Source: Candidatus Wallbacteria bacterium (lineage in GTDB: Bacteria; Muiribacteriota; JAQTZZ01). Taken from it: a stretch of 64,000 nt of DNA. The notes under the pieces are model-generated. The model did no database searches. It was not told the DNA's origin and was given only the letters and a program-made list of their open reading frames with translations. The stretch covers positions 95,979-159,978 of the forward strand of contig JAQTZZ010000004.1 in assembly GCA_028687545.1 (NCBI GenBank), given 5' to 3'. The translations under genes and the position numbers were made by a program. Of this stretch, positions 40,729-49,983 are shown in pieces (position 1 is the first letter of the stretch; each line of letters starts with the position of its first letter).

Positions 40729-42621
40729 TCATGGCGCTTGTGTCATGTCTCCAGTACTGATTGAGCGCGAGCCGCTTTCCACAACTGCAGTAGACCAGGT
40801 GGTAACCTGGAAAGTATGGGCTTCGGTTGTGGTGACGGTCGTACTGTATGAATATGGGGGTGCTGTAGTAGTATCCCAGTACATGATCCAGTCAGGTTTG
40901 ATCTCAGTGTCTACCTGATCCACATTGAACCCTGAGACATGCGCGTCATTCATAGCATCAACGTCAGCACCCAATGCCGTCGTCCACTGCAGCTGAACCA
41001 GTCCGGATGCCTGATGGTATGTGGCGGAAACAAATACCGGCGCAGGTGGAGCAAGCAGGAGCGTGAAGGAACGCCACTCAGACCAGGCGGTTGGAATATT
41101 GTGGGCTACAGACCCTGCAACTCTCCAATAATAAGTACATCCACGGGTGAGCGACACTGTTCCGGTATAGGTTTTATTGATGGCAATCACGTTATTCAAC
41201 AATACATCAGTAAATTGCCAGAAAACAGATTTTACAATCGAACCGTTGACTTCAGGAGTGGAAGCCAGTTCCAGCACATACTGATTGCAGCCTGAGCTCA
41301 TTGACCAGGAAAAGTTCGGATTCAAACTGGCTATGTAGCTGCCGTTTTCAGGCGAGATCGGCTGTGGCGGCGTCATCTTCCTCTTCACGAATCTAAAGAC
41401 CGAACTGGGGGACTTCCATGAGATTACTTCAGCCCTTACACACCAGAAATACCGGGTGTTTTCCTTGAGCGCAGGGATATTTCCCGTATAAATACCGAGA
41501 GTGCTGGAATTGTAAACCAGAGGTGTGTCCTGATTGATCTGGGAGTAAATAATAGATGTCGAGTTTTTGATGATTGACTGCCAGACGATCGGGTCTGAGG
41601 GTTCGTACGAATCATCATTGTCGACATCTTCTGCAACGACCAGTTCGTATTTCGAGGCTCCGCTGACTGATTCCCATGAGAAGATCGGAGTTTCCTCATA
41701 GACTTCGCTGGTGTTGGGAGGGCTGACTAGATTAGGAATCGTAGCCACTGAATTCTGGGATGCCGGGAAAATTTCCACAAGTGTTGTTTCGCCTGCTTTG
41801 ACGTTGATATCGTCCCCTGCCACATTTTCCTGGAGCCCGGTGGCATTGTTGAGGATGCTGAGCTTGATCCTGTAATGCGTCTTCATCTGATATTCTTCGG
41901 TCGACCCGTCCGGGTGCATCACTTTTTTTATGTATTCGACTGTTTCAGGCAGATTCTCAAATTTGAAGTTTCCTGCAACATAGCCCTTTGGGGGAAGAAT
42001 AATCTGCATGGTTGGGGTGCTGGAGACTTCGAGCCCGTCTTGAGTCAGATAATTGGACAGGACGATTTCTTTGACATTGGCTGCTGCTGACGGCAGATCA
42101 TTGTTTCCATTGTAATGTGCGCTGATCACGCCCAGGTTGGTGGACAGGTTGTTATAGACTTCTGCCGTGAAGAAAGTATTTTCATTCTGGATCTGAAGCA
42201 GGAAGTCCTTCTCCATGTAACCGGCTTTATTCATTTTAACAGTATAGACGTCGCTGACCATGCTGCTGACCATGAAATTGTATGTCAGAATCGAACCTGA
42301 AGTTCCGAATGTCACTTCTTTAGTTTCGGATTTTGTCTGAGCCTGATAGATCAGAGACGAGTTGTTCACTGAAGTCATCTCAATCATCACTCCGTTGATC
42401 GGAATGCCGTAATTATCGGTGACTATCCCGTAAACATCCGCATATTTCTGAGCGGTCTGGGTGCTGGTGGTCGTGGTGTTGGTGACTGTGGTGGAAACCA
42501 CTCCCGGACTAGAGGTGGCAGTCGTGAATTTGCTGGCCAGCGTATCTTTTCCATCCCCGTTGCAGCTTGCGATTATGAACGAAAGAACTCCGAGCAGTGT
42601 AAAAAACAGAAGCTTCCGCAT
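40729..42621 (-). CDS. Large surface lipoprotein with carboxypeptidase-regulatory-like and fibronectin III-like domains
   Basis: 630 aa. Signal peptide with lipobox IASC (Cys about 20). A Thr/Ser-rich linker (30-58) precedes a CarboxypepD_reg-like domain (YADVYGIVTDNYGIPINGVM). From about 295 to the end are three Ig/FnIII-like repeats with the pattern 'SP.NGS.......F.WS..SG...Y.LE.A....' and 'TRYFWCVRA' or 'TYYWRVAGS'. It should be anchored to the outer membrane and bind surface partners. It lies 9 nt after the barrel gene and is probably expressed with it. Confidence 0.82.
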   Translation of the reverse strand: MRKLLFFTLLGVLSFIIASCNGDGKDTLASKFTTATSSPGVVSTTVTNTTTTSTQTAQKYADVYGIVTDNYGIPINGVMIEMTSVNNSSLIYQAQTKSETKEVTFGTSGSILTYNFMVSSMVSDVYTVKMNKAGYMEKDFLLQIQNENTFFTAEVYNNLSTNLGVISAHYNGNNDLPSAAANVKEIVLSNYLTQDGLEVSSTPTMQIILPPKGYVAGNFKFENLPETVEYIKKVMHPDGSTEEYQMKTHYRIKLSILNNATGLQENVAGDDINVKAGETTLVEIFPASQNSVATIPNLVSPPNTSEVYEETPIFSWESVSGASKYELVVAEDVDNDDSYEPSDPIVWQSIIKNSTSIIYSQINQDTPLVYNSSTLGIYTGNIPALKENTRYFWCVRAEVISWKSPSSVFRFVKRKMTPPQPISPENGSYIASLNPNFSWSMSSGCNQYVLELASTPEVNGSIVKSVFWQFTDVLLNNVIAINKTYTGTVSLTRGCTYYWRVAGSVAHNIPTAWSEWRSFTLLLAPPAPVFVSATYHQASGLVQLQWTTALGADVDAMNDAHVSGFNVDQVDTEIKPDWIMYWDTTTAPPYSYSTTVTTTEAHTFQVTTWSTAVVESGSRSISTGDMTQAP

Positions 42622-42630
42622 TTCCCCTCC

Positions 42631-43515
42631 TTAAAAGTTCATGCTCAGCCCGAACACGGTCTTGCTGCCGCCGGAAATCGGGAGGAGAGCAAGGTTGTCG
42701 GCTTTCTGGATCACGTCCATATCAATGGCGAAATTTCCTTCGGAATATCTGAGCCCGTAACTGTAAAAATCCCCGTTGAAATCCATCAGGGCCTGCAGAT
42801 TGTCGGACAGTTTGAAGCTGCTTCCCGCCAGGAAGAAGCCTCTTTGAGAATCGCTGGAGTTGGCACTGCCGAAATGCGCGAAACAATTCTTTTTTCCTGT
42901 ATTGATGCCGCCACCCAGGGTATAAGAGCATTTGGGAGTGTCCTGACCCCAGGCGAAGTAATATGAATTTTTGTACTTAATGTCATCCTTAAGCGAAGAA
43001 GTGTCCAGAATGCCGCCCAGGATAAAATCTTCCTTCAGCCTCGCCTTGAAGCTGAAATAAGGGTCGAGGTTAGACATTCCCGAAAGGGTGGTGAAGCATT
43101 TGGTTGCCCCGAATTCGAAGTTTTCATTGAATCCATAGTTGAATTTCATGTATTCAGCCAGGCGATCTTTGCCCTGGCTGGAAGGATAATATACATGCAT
43201 TCCGGCATTGCAGGTCTGGGTGTTGAGCAGTTTCTGGGTGGGAACTGTGATGTATCCGCAAGGACCGATCACTGTGGCGAAGACATCCCCGCCGCTGACC
43301 GTGGCTTCTTCCTCTGAGGGCTTTATCTCTTTTGTGGCAGCTGCCTTTTCCATCTTTTTTTGACCGGGCTTCTGCAGATCCGGTTTGCCCTGCTCTGGAT
43401 TGTAGTTCTTGAATCCCATCTGTTCCAGCACTTTTTCCTGATCATTATTGACCTCGCTTCCCAAAACCAGCGTGGCGATCAGGCTGAGAAGCGCTAAAAA
43501 GACGAATTTTTTCAT
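42631..43515 (-). CDS. Outer-membrane beta-barrel-like protein
   Basis: 294 aa. Signal peptide (MKKFVFLALLSLIATLVLGS), a charged region with a KKMEKAAATKE stretch, then about 200 residues of alternating amphipathic strands (FEFGATKCFTTLSG, DPYFSFKARLKEDFIL, NFAIDMDVIQKADNLALL) ending in SMNF. A C-terminal Phe is the usual barrel end signal. It may be a porin or an anchor for the downstream lipoprotein. GGGAGAA precedes the ATG at 43515; a longer in-frame reading to 43611 would bury the signal peptide. Confidence 0.75.
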   Translation of the reverse strand: MKKFVFLALLSLIATLVLGSEVNNDQEKVLEQMGFKNYNPEQGKPDLQKPGQKKMEKAAATKEIKPSEEEATVSGGDVFATVIGPCGYITVPTQKLLNTQTCNAGMHVYYPSSQGKDRLAEYMKFNYGFNENFEFGATKCFTTLSGMSNLDPYFSFKARLKEDFILGGILDTSSLKDDIKYKNSYYFAWGQDTPKCSYTLGGGINTGKKNCFAHFGSANSSDSQRGFFLAGSSFKLSDNLQALMDFNGDFYSYGLRYSEGNFAIDMDVIQKADNLALLPISGGSKTVFGLSMNF

Positions 43516-43589
43516 ATTTTCTCCCGGCAAGAGTTCTTTTAAGGAATTATCGAAAAAAGCGAGAAAATCCTTAACTATTTCCGCCGGAT

Positions 43590-43618
43590 TTGACTGAATA
43601 CCGCTTTTCAACTAGAGT
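43590..43618 (+). promoter_or_regulatory. Promoter giving a leaderless tsaD mRNA
   Basis: TTGACT (43590-43595), a 17-nt spacer and TAGAGT (43613-43618), then TTAGGC and the ATG. The gap from -10 to the start codon is 6 nt, so +1 is predicted at the A of the ATG. Confidence 0.7.
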
Positions 43619-43624
43619 TTAGGC

Positions 43625-44608
43625 ATGAATGTACTTGGCGTGGAAACCTCCTGTGATGACACTTCCCTGGCTCTGGTCAGGGATGGACGGCTGGTCGGCT
43701 GCCTGACTTCTTCACAGACAGTCACCCACCAGCGTTTTGGAGGGGTAGTTCCGGAAGTGGCTTCCCGCGAGCATCTGAAGGAGATAATTCCCCTTTACCA
43801 CCGTCTGCTTTCTGAAACCGGCGTCCTGACTTCAGATCTGGACCTGATCGGCGCTACTTTCGGCCCCGGCCTTTCAGGATCGCTGCTGGTGGGTGCCCAG
43901 TTCGCCTCAGGCCTCTCAGCCCATCTTGGCTGCCCCTGCCTGCCGGTGAATCATCTGGAAGGCCATGTTTTCTCAGTATTCCTGGATGGTTCGCCGCTGC
44001 CTGCTTATCCCTGGCTGATCCTGCTTGTTTCCGGCGGGCACACGGCTCTGATCCTGGCTCTGGGTCCTCACAGTTACCGTATGCTTGGCGAAACGATCGA
44101 CGACTCGGTGGGGGAATGTTTTGATAAAGTGGCCCGGTTTCTTTCGCTGGATTATCCCGGCGGCCCGCAGATCGAACAGAAAGCCGAGGGCGGGGCGGTT
44201 CTCTATCAGTTCCCCCAGTCTTTCCTGAAAGAAAAGGATTACAGATTTTCTTACAGCGGGCTCAAGACTGCAGTCTGCAGCTTCACTGAGCGGAACAGTT
44301 TCCGGTTGAATGACATCTGCTGCTCTTTTCAGACTGCCGCGATCAACCCGCTGCTTGTCAAAATCAAGCAGGCCCTGACGGAATTTTCAGCAAAAGTCTT
44401 GCTGATTGCGGGAGGGGTGTCTGCCAACAACTTTCTGCGCAGCGGTTGTCTGAAGATCGGAGAAAAGCATGGAATTCAGGTCCTGATGCCTGAGCGGAAA
44501 TGGGCGATGGACAATGCCGGCATGATCGCGCTGGCGGCTTACCACATCCATAAATCCGGAAAAGGACTGCAGCGGCGAAGCATCGATCCCGGGTGGACCC
44601 TTTGCTGA
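43625..44608 (+). CDS. tsaD: tRNA N6-threonylcarbamoyladenosine transferase TsaD
   Basis: 327 aa. Transfers threonylcarbamoyl to A37 of ANN-decoding tRNAs with TsaB and TsaE. Seen: GVETSCDDTSLAL, GGVVPEVASREH, GPGLSGSLLVG, the metal site H110 and H114 in NHLEGH, LVSGGHTAL, FSYSGLKTAV and IAGGVSANNFLR. The start ATG has no good RBS but sits at the predicted +1. It is divergent from the outer-membrane barrel gene. Confidence 0.96.
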   Translation: MNVLGVETSCDDTSLALVRDGRLVGCLTSSQTVTHQRFGGVVPEVASREHLKEIIPLYHRLLSETGVLTSDLDLIGATFGPGLSGSLLVGAQFASGLSAHLGCPCLPVNHLEGHVFSVFLDGSPLPAYPWLILLVSGGHTALILALGPHSYRMLGETIDDSVGECFDKVARFLSLDYPGGPQIEQKAEGGAVLYQFPQSFLKEKDYRFSYSGLKTAVCSFTERNSFRLNDICCSFQTAAINPLLVKIKQALTEFSAKVLLIAGGVSANNFLRSGCLKIGEKHGIQVLMPERKWAMDNAGMIALAAYHIHKSGKGLQRRSIDPGWTLC

Positions 44609-44683
44609 ACGCGAGATTCAGGTACTGCGTGAACCTGGAAAATATAGTAGAATAATTACATCAATCTTGAAAGGTTTTCTGAG

Positions 44684-46414
44684 ATGGGTAAAATCATTCG
44701 CCTGAACGACGAACTGATCAATAAGATCGCAGCAGGCGAGATCATTGAACGTCCGGGAAATGTAGTCAAGGAACTGGTGGAAAATTCCCTTGATTCAGAG
44801 GCTTCCAGGATCTCGATCGAGATCAAGGATGGCGGCTCCAAAGTGATTCAGGTCGCTGACAACGGCTGCGGGATGCAGGATGAAGATCTGCTGCTGGCCT
44901 TTGAGCGGCATGCCACTTCCAAACTGGGCAGCGAGGAAGATCTTTACAGGATCAACACTCTTGGTTTCAGGGGTGAAGCGCTTCCATCGATCGCAGGTGT
45001 CTCCAAACTGGATGTATACAGCAGGGAGCATACTTCCACACTGGGAAATTATCTGCGGATCGAGGGCGGACAGCTGAAAAAGATTCAGCAGATGAGCTGT
45101 AATGAAGGCACTTCAATCACAGTCAGAGATTTGTTCTATAATACTCCTGCCAGAAAGAAGTTCCTGAAATCCGCACATGCCGAGAGCCACGGGATTCTGG
45201 AAATTCTGCTCAGATATGTGCTTGGATTTCCAGAAGTGGCTTTCACACTTGTCAACAACAGCCGGGTGCAGCTCAAAACTGCAGGCAACCTGAGCCTGCA
45301 GGAAGTGCTGGGAATCGCCCTTGGCAATGAAGTCCGCGACAATGTCGTGGAAGTTAATCATGCTGCCGGAGATTATCCGCTGAAAATAAGAGGGTTCGTT
45401 GGAAAACCGAATCTGAGCTATCCCAGAAGCGGCAGTATTTATTTCCTTGTGAACAGGAGATACATACGGAGCAATTTTCTGCTGGCCGCTCTGCTGGAAG
45501 GATACCGCGGTTACCTGATGGTTAATAAATATCCAGCCGCCGTATTGTGCCTCGAAATCGCCCCAGAACATTTCGACATTAATGTCCACCCGTCAAAGCT
45601 TGAAATCAAGTTTGTCCATGAAAAGACAATTTTCGGCGAAATCGTCAAAGCCGTTTCCCTGGCACTGACCTGCAGTCATTCTTATAATCCGGGCGGCACT
45701 TTGGAGCGGGAAAGGATTGAACTGACAAGAGAAACGGGGCCGGTCACAGGGTCACTGTTTCCTGAGGACAGGCCAAATAATTCCGGCGAAGCCGTGTTCC
45801 CTTTTTCGCTCAGCCCGGAATTCAAGCCTGAAATTGTCAGCGAACGTTTCAATTTTTCAGAAGCCAGGATCATTGGACAGTTCAATAACTCTTATCTCCT
45901 GTGCGAATGGAAAGACGAACTGATCCTGCTCGATCAGCATGCTGCTCACGAGAAAGTCCTGTTCGAAACATTGCGGGAAATGTATCTGGTCGGGTTGACT
46001 TCCCAGCCACTCTTGATTCCTGTGGTGCGGGAACTTCCCCCACCCGCTAAGTACAGTCTGCTTGAACGAAGGGAAGCGTTTGCCAAAGTCGGGATTCAGT
46101 TGGAGGATTTCGGAGGCAATACCATCAGGATCACGGAAATTCCTGCCTTTGTAAATCAAAAGGAAGTCGAACAGTTGTTTGAGGTGATGAAACAGTCAGG
46201 TTCAGACAATTACGATTTCCTGAAAGAAGAGCTGATCAAAAAGATTGCCTGTCACAGAGCGGTCAAGAACGGCGATCCCCTGCGGCCGGACGAGATGATT
46301 TCACTGCTCAAGGGGTTGGAGAAGCTCAAAAATCCATTTTTCTGTCCCCATGGACGGCCTGTGATGATCAGAATCGGGGTCCGTGCACTGGACAAAATGT
46401 TTCGGAGGATTTGA
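44684..46414 (+). CDS. mutL: DNA mismatch repair protein MutL, endonuclease type
   Basis: 576 aa. N-terminal GHKL ATPase: IAAGEIIERPGNVVKELVENSLDSEA, DNGCGM, ATSKL, GFRGEALPSIA, EGTSITVRDLFYNTPAR. The C-terminal dimer domain has the nicking-site motif DQHAxxExxxxE at D417 (DQHAAHEKVLFE) plus CPHGRP near the end. Such MutL cuts the new strand, so no MutH is needed. mutS is not in the window. GAAAGG precedes the ATG; a TATAGT/TAGAAT -10 is near 44643-44653. It overlaps the next gene by one base (TGATG). Confidence 0.96.
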   Translation: MGKIIRLNDELINKIAAGEIIERPGNVVKELVENSLDSEASRISIEIKDGGSKVIQVADNGCGMQDEDLLLAFERHATSKLGSEEDLYRINTLGFRGEALPSIAGVSKLDVYSREHTSTLGNYLRIEGGQLKKIQQMSCNEGTSITVRDLFYNTPARKKFLKSAHAESHGILEILLRYVLGFPEVAFTLVNNSRVQLKTAGNLSLQEVLGIALGNEVRDNVVEVNHAAGDYPLKIRGFVGKPNLSYPRSGSIYFLVNRRYIRSNFLLAALLEGYRGYLMVNKYPAAVLCLEIAPEHFDINVHPSKLEIKFVHEKTIFGEIVKAVSLALTCSHSYNPGGTLERERIELTRETGPVTGSLFPEDRPNNSGEAVFPFSLSPEFKPEIVSERFNFSEARIIGQFNNSYLLCEWKDELILLDQHAAHEKVLFETLREMYLVGLTSQPLLIPVVRELPPPAKYSLLERREAFAKVGIQLEDFGGNTIRITEIPAFVNQKEVEQLFEVMKQSGSDNYDFLKEELIKKIACHRAVKNGDPLRPDEMISLLKGLEKLKNPFFCPHGRPVMIRIGVRALDKMFRRI

Positions 46415-48468
46415 TGAAACGAATCTTTATCCTGCTGCTTCTCTTCACTTCAATCTTCTGCCATGCGGATGGAATCATCGTGATCCCGGACAGGATCGAC
46501 ACCGAACCACCTTATCTCAAGCTGGAAAAGCACCTGGTGGATGTGCGGATAGTGGAAAATCACGCCACAACTTCGGTGGACGAGATCTTCAGGAATCCCA
46601 CTAACCGGCGCATCGAAGGACTTTACATTTTTCCGCTTCCAGTGGGCGCAAGCATCAGCGAATTTTCTTTTGAAATCGGTGGAGTGCTGCAAAAGGGCGA
46701 GATTCTGGAGCGAGAGAAAGCAAGAGCGATTTTCGAGGAAATAGTCAGGAAAATCCGTGATCCTGCTCTGCTGGAATTTTACGGGCAGGGTTTGTTCAAG
46801 GTCTCGATATTCCCGATCGAACCCCGCGAGGAAAAGCGGATTGTACTGAAATATAACGAGATTCTGAAGGGTGATGCCAGGACTTTCAGGTATTTCTATC
46901 CTCTGAAGATCGAACACAACGCCGGGGACAATATCCCGCTTTTGAGGATCAGCCTGGATGTGAAGCAGAAGAGACGCATCGCAGGACTGTATTCCCCTGA
47001 ATTCAAGCTGGACCGGGTTGATGTAAAAGGCGGGCTTAAAGCCTCTTTCGAAGCCCGGAATTTCGAAGCGACTCACGATTTCACGGCATATTTTACTCTG
47101 GGCGAGGAACTTTCCTCCTCACTCATTTCCTATCGGGAAGGAGCGGACGATTATTTTCTGCTGAGCATTTTCCCGCCTGATCAATCGAATGTTCAGGCAG
47201 TGACCAAGGAGATCATCTTCGCACTGGACACTTCCGGCAGCATGGTCGGGAAAAAACTTGACCAGGCTCGGAAAGCACTGAATTTCTGCCTGAAAAGTCT
47301 GAAGGCCGCTGACAGCTTCAACCTTCTCACCTTTGCCACTTCGGTGAAAGCCTTTTCAGAAAAGGTACTGCCGGCCGATCCGGAAAACATCAAGAATTCC
47401 TGCGAATTTCTGGACAAAATCAGTTCCCTTGGAGGCACCAATATTTCCGGAGCCCTGGAGCAGGCGCTGAATTCTTTTTCCAAAGCTGAACTTCCCCATT
47501 ATCTTGTTTTTATTACAGACGGCGAACCGACCCTTGAATTGACGGAACCAGGTGAAATCCTCAGAAAAACCAAGGAACTCAATCAGATCAGATCCAGGAT
47601 TTTTACACTGGGTATCGGAGCTGATCTTAATTCATACCTTCTTGATAATCTCTCCTCTGATAATGGCGGGGCGAGCGATTATCTCTCCGAAGAGGAGGAA
47701 ATGGAACTGAAGATTTCATCTTTTTATCAGAAGATCAGTTCCCCGGTTCTCACCGGGATCTCACTTTCCTTCAAACCTTCAGATGTAGAACATTACCCCG
47801 GTGCAATTCCTGACCTTTTCGCGGGCAGCCCCATGCTGCTTGTAGGGAAGTGCCAGAAGTGCAGCAAGCTGGCGCTGGTCTTGAACGGCAGGCATGGCGA
47901 TGAAAAATTTACCGGCGAATATTCGTGGGATCTTGGCGGATCCGACATGGAAGAGAGCTTTCTGCCTCTCCTTTACGCACAGAGAAGGGTAGCCTATCTG
48001 CTGGATCAGATCAGGAAAAACGGCAGCAATCGCGAACTAATCGATGAAATCAAAAAGCTCGCCCTGAAATACGGGATTGTCACTCCGTATACCTCATTTC
48101 TGGTGGTGGAAGACCAGAAATTCGAGCGGGAGCGTGAAGTGCTTCAGTCCAGGATGGATGCGACAGGGGCAGGAGCGGTAGCCCTCAGCAAGAGCCTGAA
48201 CGAGCTTTGGGGAGGCGGAATTGCCGGTGAGAGCAGAAAGGAAGCCGAAAAAATAGGCATCAAGGCTGTCGGGGGAAGGACTTTTATTAAAAAGGGTGAA
48301 TTCTGGCAGGACACACAGTACAAAGAAGGCCTGAAAGAAATATTGATCAAAGTATTCAGTTCGGAATATTTTGCCCTGATCAAGGAAAACCCCTCGCTGG
48401 CAGCGTTCCTGTCTTTAGGAGACAAGATGATCCTGGTGGTTGGCGAGAAGGCTTATCGCATTGAATAA
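46414..48468 (+). CDS. Secreted VIT/von Willebrand factor A domain protein
   Basis: 684 aa. Signal peptide (MKRIFILLLLFTSIFCHADG). A VIT domain (about 25-150, VENHATTSVDEIFRNPTNRRI, EGLYIFPLPVGASIS) precedes a VWA domain (265-440) whose metal-ion-dependent adhesion site is DTSGS at 272-276, with later GGTNISGAL and ITDGEPT. The last 180 residues resemble the C-terminal tail of inter-alpha-trypsin-inhibitor-like proteins (KLALKYGIVTPYTSFLVV). Likely binds proteins in the periplasm or on the surface. GGAGG precedes the ATG. Confidence 0.88.
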   Translation: MKRIFILLLLFTSIFCHADGIIVIPDRIDTEPPYLKLEKHLVDVRIVENHATTSVDEIFRNPTNRRIEGLYIFPLPVGASISEFSFEIGGVLQKGEILEREKARAIFEEIVRKIRDPALLEFYGQGLFKVSIFPIEPREEKRIVLKYNEILKGDARTFRYFYPLKIEHNAGDNIPLLRISLDVKQKRRIAGLYSPEFKLDRVDVKGGLKASFEARNFEATHDFTAYFTLGEELSSSLISYREGADDYFLLSIFPPDQSNVQAVTKEIIFALDTSGSMVGKKLDQARKALNFCLKSLKAADSFNLLTFATSVKAFSEKVLPADPENIKNSCEFLDKISSLGGTNISGALEQALNSFSKAELPHYLVFITDGEPTLELTEPGEILRKTKELNQIRSRIFTLGIGADLNSYLLDNLSSDNGGASDYLSEEEEMELKISSFYQKISSPVLTGISLSFKPSDVEHYPGAIPDLFAGSPMLLVGKCQKCSKLALVLNGRHGDEKFTGEYSWDLGGSDMEESFLPLLYAQRRVAYLLDQIRKNGSNRELIDEIKKLALKYGIVTPYTSFLVVEDQKFEREREVLQSRMDATGAGAVALSKSLNELWGGGIAGESRKEAEKIGIKAVGGRTFIKKGEFWQDTQYKEGLKEILIKVFSSEYFALIKENPSLAAFLSLGDKMILVVGEKAYRIE

Positions 48469-49027
48469 CCTGATTCCCGTAATACTGGCAGCTGGCGAGT
48501 CCAGGCGCATGGGAAAACCTAAAATTCTTGCTGAATTGGCAGGCAGAAGATTCGGTGACCTGATCATTGATAATCTTAAATCAGCAGGATTTCAGCGGAT
48601 TCTGCTCGTACTGGGCTGCGATTACGATTTGTTGCATCCGATTTATTCCAAGCTCGATCTGGATCTGGTCAGGAATGAGGATTTTCAGGCAGGTCCGCTT
48701 TCATCCCTGAAGAAAGCGTTGAATTTCCTCGGGGATCCTGTCCCGATCATGCTTTATCCTGTCGATCACCCGCTGGTCAAAGTGGATACTCTGATCCGGC
48801 TGAAAGAAGTTCACGGGGAAAATCCTGACCTGATCCTGATCCCCACTTACAAGAAAGAAAAAGGACACCCTGTGGTTTTCGGGAAAGGGTATTTTGGTCC
48901 ACTTCTGGGAGCTTCGCTTGAGATTGGTGCCAGAGAGGTCGTCTGGAAAAATCTGGAGAAAGTGCTCACAGTTGAAATCAATGACCCTGGTGTGGTAAAA
49001 AACATTAACAGACCTTTGGATTTGTGA
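48461..49027 (+). CDS. MobA-like nucleotidyltransferase
   Basis: About 188 aa. The N-terminal signature PVILAAGESRRMGKPKIL is the nucleotide-binding loop of the MobA/MocA/GlmU superfamily. MLYPVDHPLV is the metal-binding Asp block and KKEKGHPVVFG the substrate block, most like molybdenum-cofactor cytidylyltransferase or related sugar-1-P/choline-P transferases. No molybdoenzyme genes are nearby, so the substrate is open. The TTG at 48461 (AAGG upstream) overlaps the VWA gene by 8 nt. Confidence 0.8.
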   Translation: MNNLIPVILAAGESRRMGKPKILAELAGRRFGDLIIDNLKSAGFQRILLVLGCDYDLLHPIYSKLDLDLVRNEDFQAGPLSSLKKALNFLGDPVPIMLYPVDHPLVKVDTLIRLKEVHGENPDLILIPTYKKEKGHPVVFGKGYFGPLLGASLEIGAREVVWKNLEKVLTVEINDPGVVKNINRPLDL

Positions 49028-49052
49028 TGGATTTATTATAAGCAAGCTAGAA

Positions 49053-49090
49053 CCTGTAGTTTTAAGCCCTACAGGAAATTTCGGAGGGCT
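49053..49090 (+). promoter_or_regulatory. Two mutually exclusive hairpins before the FecR-like gene
   Basis: Hairpin 1: CCTGTAG (49053-49059) with CTACAGG (49069-49075), perfect 7 bp. Hairpin 2: AGCCCT (49065-49070) with AGGGCT (49085-49090), covering the Shine-Dalgarno GGAGGG. They share 49069-49070 and cannot coexist fully. A TATAAG -10 near 49036-49041 would start the RNA just upstream. Confidence 0.35.
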
Positions 49091-49093
49091 AAA

Positions 49094-49894
49094 GTGGCTG
49101 ACTGGTCCAATGTGAATGTGGAAAGCGCTGAGCTGCGAAGGCGCAAGCGCACCCAACGGGTAAAAGTCGAAAAAAAAGAAAAAGAGCAGGAAAGCAAGAA
49201 AAAGCAGTTCCGCCTGATGATGCTTTCTCTGACGATTTTCCTGTTCGTGATCATCGGCTTCAGCATGATGATCTATTTTAAAGCTTCGGCGAGCAATCAA
49301 AAAACTACAGTAGAGCGCATGTGCGGGTCGTTTGAAGGCATCATCGGCAAAGTGGAACTTTTCAAGAAAGACACGGGATTTTACGATAAACTCGACCCGA
49401 ACCAGAAGTTTGCAGAGAATGACAAACTCAGGACCAGCGACTCCGCGGAAGTCGTTGCCAAGTTTCCTGATCTTAGCTATGTCAAGCTGTTCGGGCAGAC
49501 TGAAATTGGATTGACAGGCATTTCCCTGGCTGAATCCGATAATCCTGAATACTCGGCATTGAATTTAAAGATAGATTTTCAGAGCGGGGAACTGGTGGTC
49601 TGCCTTCCGAAAGGCAAGGGCGGGATGGAGATCAATACTCCGCTCGGTAAATTAGTACTGGAAAACCTGGTCCGAACCATGGTCAAGATTGACAGTATCC
49701 ATGCCTCTGATGATTTCAAAGCCAACCACCCGATCCGGATAGTTGTTCAGAGCGGGGCCTTGAAATTCACTGATAAACTCGGGATCAAGGATATTACACT
49801 TAAAAACTTTCAGGAAGTCTATATCTGGGACCAACAGGGACAGCTCAGAAGCAGCAAGCAGAAGGAAATCAACCCTGCAGCCGAGCGGTTCTGA
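49094..49894 (+). CDS. Membrane-anchored FecR-domain-like protein
   Basis: 266 aa. A highly charged cytosolic N-terminus (RRRKRTQRVKVEKKEKEQES) precedes one membrane helix (about 42-62, LMMLSLTIFLFVIIGFSMMI), then a beta-rich extracytoplasmic part with the FecR pattern: GKVELFKK, NDKLRTSDSAEVVAKFPDLSYVKL, MEINTPLGKLV. It may sense or display something outside the membrane. No ECF sigma factor lies next to it, so it is not a standard FecIR pair. GTG start with CGGAGGG. Confidence 0.75.
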   Translation: MADWSNVNVESAELRRRKRTQRVKVEKKEKEQESKKKQFRLMMLSLTIFLFVIIGFSMMIYFKASASNQKTTVERMCGSFEGIIGKVELFKKDTGFYDKLDPNQKFAENDKLRTSDSAEVVAKFPDLSYVKLFGQTEIGLTGISLAESDNPEYSALNLKIDFQSGELVVCLPKGKGGMEINTPLGKLVLENLVRTMVKIDSIHASDDFKANHPIRIVVQSGALKFTDKLGIKDITLKNFQEVYIWDQQGQLRSSKQKEINPAAERF

Positions 49895-49983
49895 TTCTTC
49901 TTTTTTAACATTCGTTTAACTGGAATATCTTGCCTTGCCGGGCATAAAATGATATGTTTTAATTCGATTTCGAGGAGGTTATT

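Noticed and set aside
46450..47076. Antisense open frame of 208 codons in the VIT/VWA gene
   Set aside because: Shadow of a clear secreted protein gene; no signal, RBS or recognisable domain.
49895..49983. T-box leader before ileS
   Set aside because: Only 89 nt, no T-box consensus and no terminator/antiterminator pair; argS and serS leaders also lack one.
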